From assembly GCA_002840675.1 (NCBI GenBank), contig PHBR01000011.1, positions 1-32,139 of the forward strand: 32,139 nt of DNA. Reading direction: 5' to 3'. The notes under the pieces were generated by a model. That model did not search any database and had not been told where the DNA came from. It saw nothing but the letters and a program-made list of their open reading frames with translations. The DNA comes from Chloroflexi bacterium HGW-Chloroflexi-9. Its GTDB lineage: Bacteria; Chloroflexota; Dehalococcoidia; UBA2979. How positions within the stretch are numbered: the first letter of the stretch is position 1; every line of letters starts with the position of its first letter. Below are positions 31,821-32,139 of this stretch, in pieces. Position numbers and translations under genes: made by a program.

Positions 31821-32139
31821 TGGTACGGGCCGCCTTCACCAGTTCGCGGACCTTGCTCGTGCGGGCCAGGGAGGCCTGGAAGTCCACGTAGTGGGGGAGC
31901 TTCAGGTGTTCCACGAACCCCATCGATTCGATGGCATCGCAGTGGTAGAGCACGTACTCCTCGTCCTCGATGACGTTGCCGGACTTCACTTCCTTCTTCA
32001 GGGAAGCGTCGATGATGCTCATGGAGATCGCCTTCCGCTCGTTGCGCCCGATCACCATGCCGTAGCCCATCGTGTAGTCCGGCCGGTCCTTCGCCTTGGA
32101 CGCCTGGCCGCCGACGATCTGGTAGCACTCCGTGACCGA
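31813..32139 (-). CDS. phnI: PhnI C-terminal part (5' end outside window)
   Basis: The last 108 codons of PhnI, the C-P lyase core subunit that, with PhnG, H and L, attaches phosphonate to the ribose of a nucleoside triphosphate; PhnI alone has nucleosidase activity. MGYGMVIGRNERKAISMSII and DEEYVLYHCDAIESMGFV, then EHLKLPHYVDFQ, align well with the E. coli C-terminus. The two His of HLKLPH correspond to E. coli His328 and His333, which bind zinc at the interface with PhnJ, and both are kept. The stop overlaps the phnJ start by eight bases. phnG and phnH are expected upstream, beyond the window. Confidence 0.9.
   Translation of the reverse strand, partial: SVTECYQIVGGQASKAKDRPDYTMGYGMVIGRNERKAISMSIIDASLKKEVKSGNVIEDEEYVLYHCDAIESMGFVEHLKLPHYVDFQASLARTSKVRELVKAARTNV

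Overview
The window is visibly GC-rich, with a strong G/C bias at third codon positions and long spurious open frames on both strands. It looks like an ordinary bacterial chromosome segment. Lipobox-type secreted proteins, LemA/HtpX, long-form NfeD/SPFH proteins, TANNNT-type -10 boxes placed directly before start codons, and the general flavour of the proteins suggest Chloroflexota (Thermomicrobia- or Dehalococcoidia-like). That assignment is inference; the window holds no rRNA or other phylogenetic marker. I saw no tRNA, rRNA, CRISPR array, IS element or prophage.

Layout. 1-3.4 kb (minus): the 5' part of an inositol-monophosphatase-family gene, a perfect terminator-like hairpin, a Ppx/GppA phosphatase and the corrinoid adenosyltransferase cobO. 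3.4-6.4 kb (plus): lemA, htpX and a large lipoprotein. 6.4-9.5 kb (minus): a tightly overlapped padR-modA-modB-modC operon for molybdate/tungstate uptake, with a promoter and palindrome that predict a leaderless mRNA. 9.9-13.3 kb (plus): a CNNM/CorC membrane protein, then a cobalamin riboswitch, btuC and btuD. A hairpin covers the btuC Shine-Dalgarno, so B12 probably controls translation. cobO and btuCD together indicate corrinoid salvage. 13.4-17.3 kb (minus): a P-type cation ATPase and a tandem universal stress protein. 17.4-19.4 kb: an SPFH protein and an NfeD serine protease placed tail to tail. 19.5-22.4 kb (minus): a DASS/SLC13 transporter and a beta-CASP metallo-beta-lactamase ribonuclease. 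22.4-25.0 kb (plus): a lipoprotein gene bracketed by two copies of one divergent control region, a geranylgeranyl-reductase-family flavoprotein and another lipoprotein. 25.0-25.5 kb: a possible decayed gene. 25.5-27.3 kb (plus): an FmdB-like zinc ribbon with its SD in a perfect hairpin, a hexapeptide transferase of the phosphonate-linked type and an endonuclease/exonuclease/phosphatase-fold hydrolase. 27.3 kb to the end (minus): a carbon-phosphorus lyase type operon, phnI(partial)-phnJ-phnK-phnL-phnM plus a PhnP-like metallo-hydrolase.

The most interesting point is in that last operon. Its PhnJ is full length and well conserved, including the His that shares a zinc site with PhnI, whose two zinc-ligand His are also kept. 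However, three of the four cysteines that hold the [4Fe-4S] cluster and form the thiyl radical in E. coli PhnJ are replaced (Ser256, Ala277, Ala283; only Cys253 remains). PhnM also departs from the usual active-site motif. The operon may therefore encode an intact Phn complex with chemistry other than radical-SAM C-P bond cleavage. Second in interest is the duplicated divergent promoter region around 22.4-23.2 kb, which gives two neighbouring genes the same leader and first seven codons.
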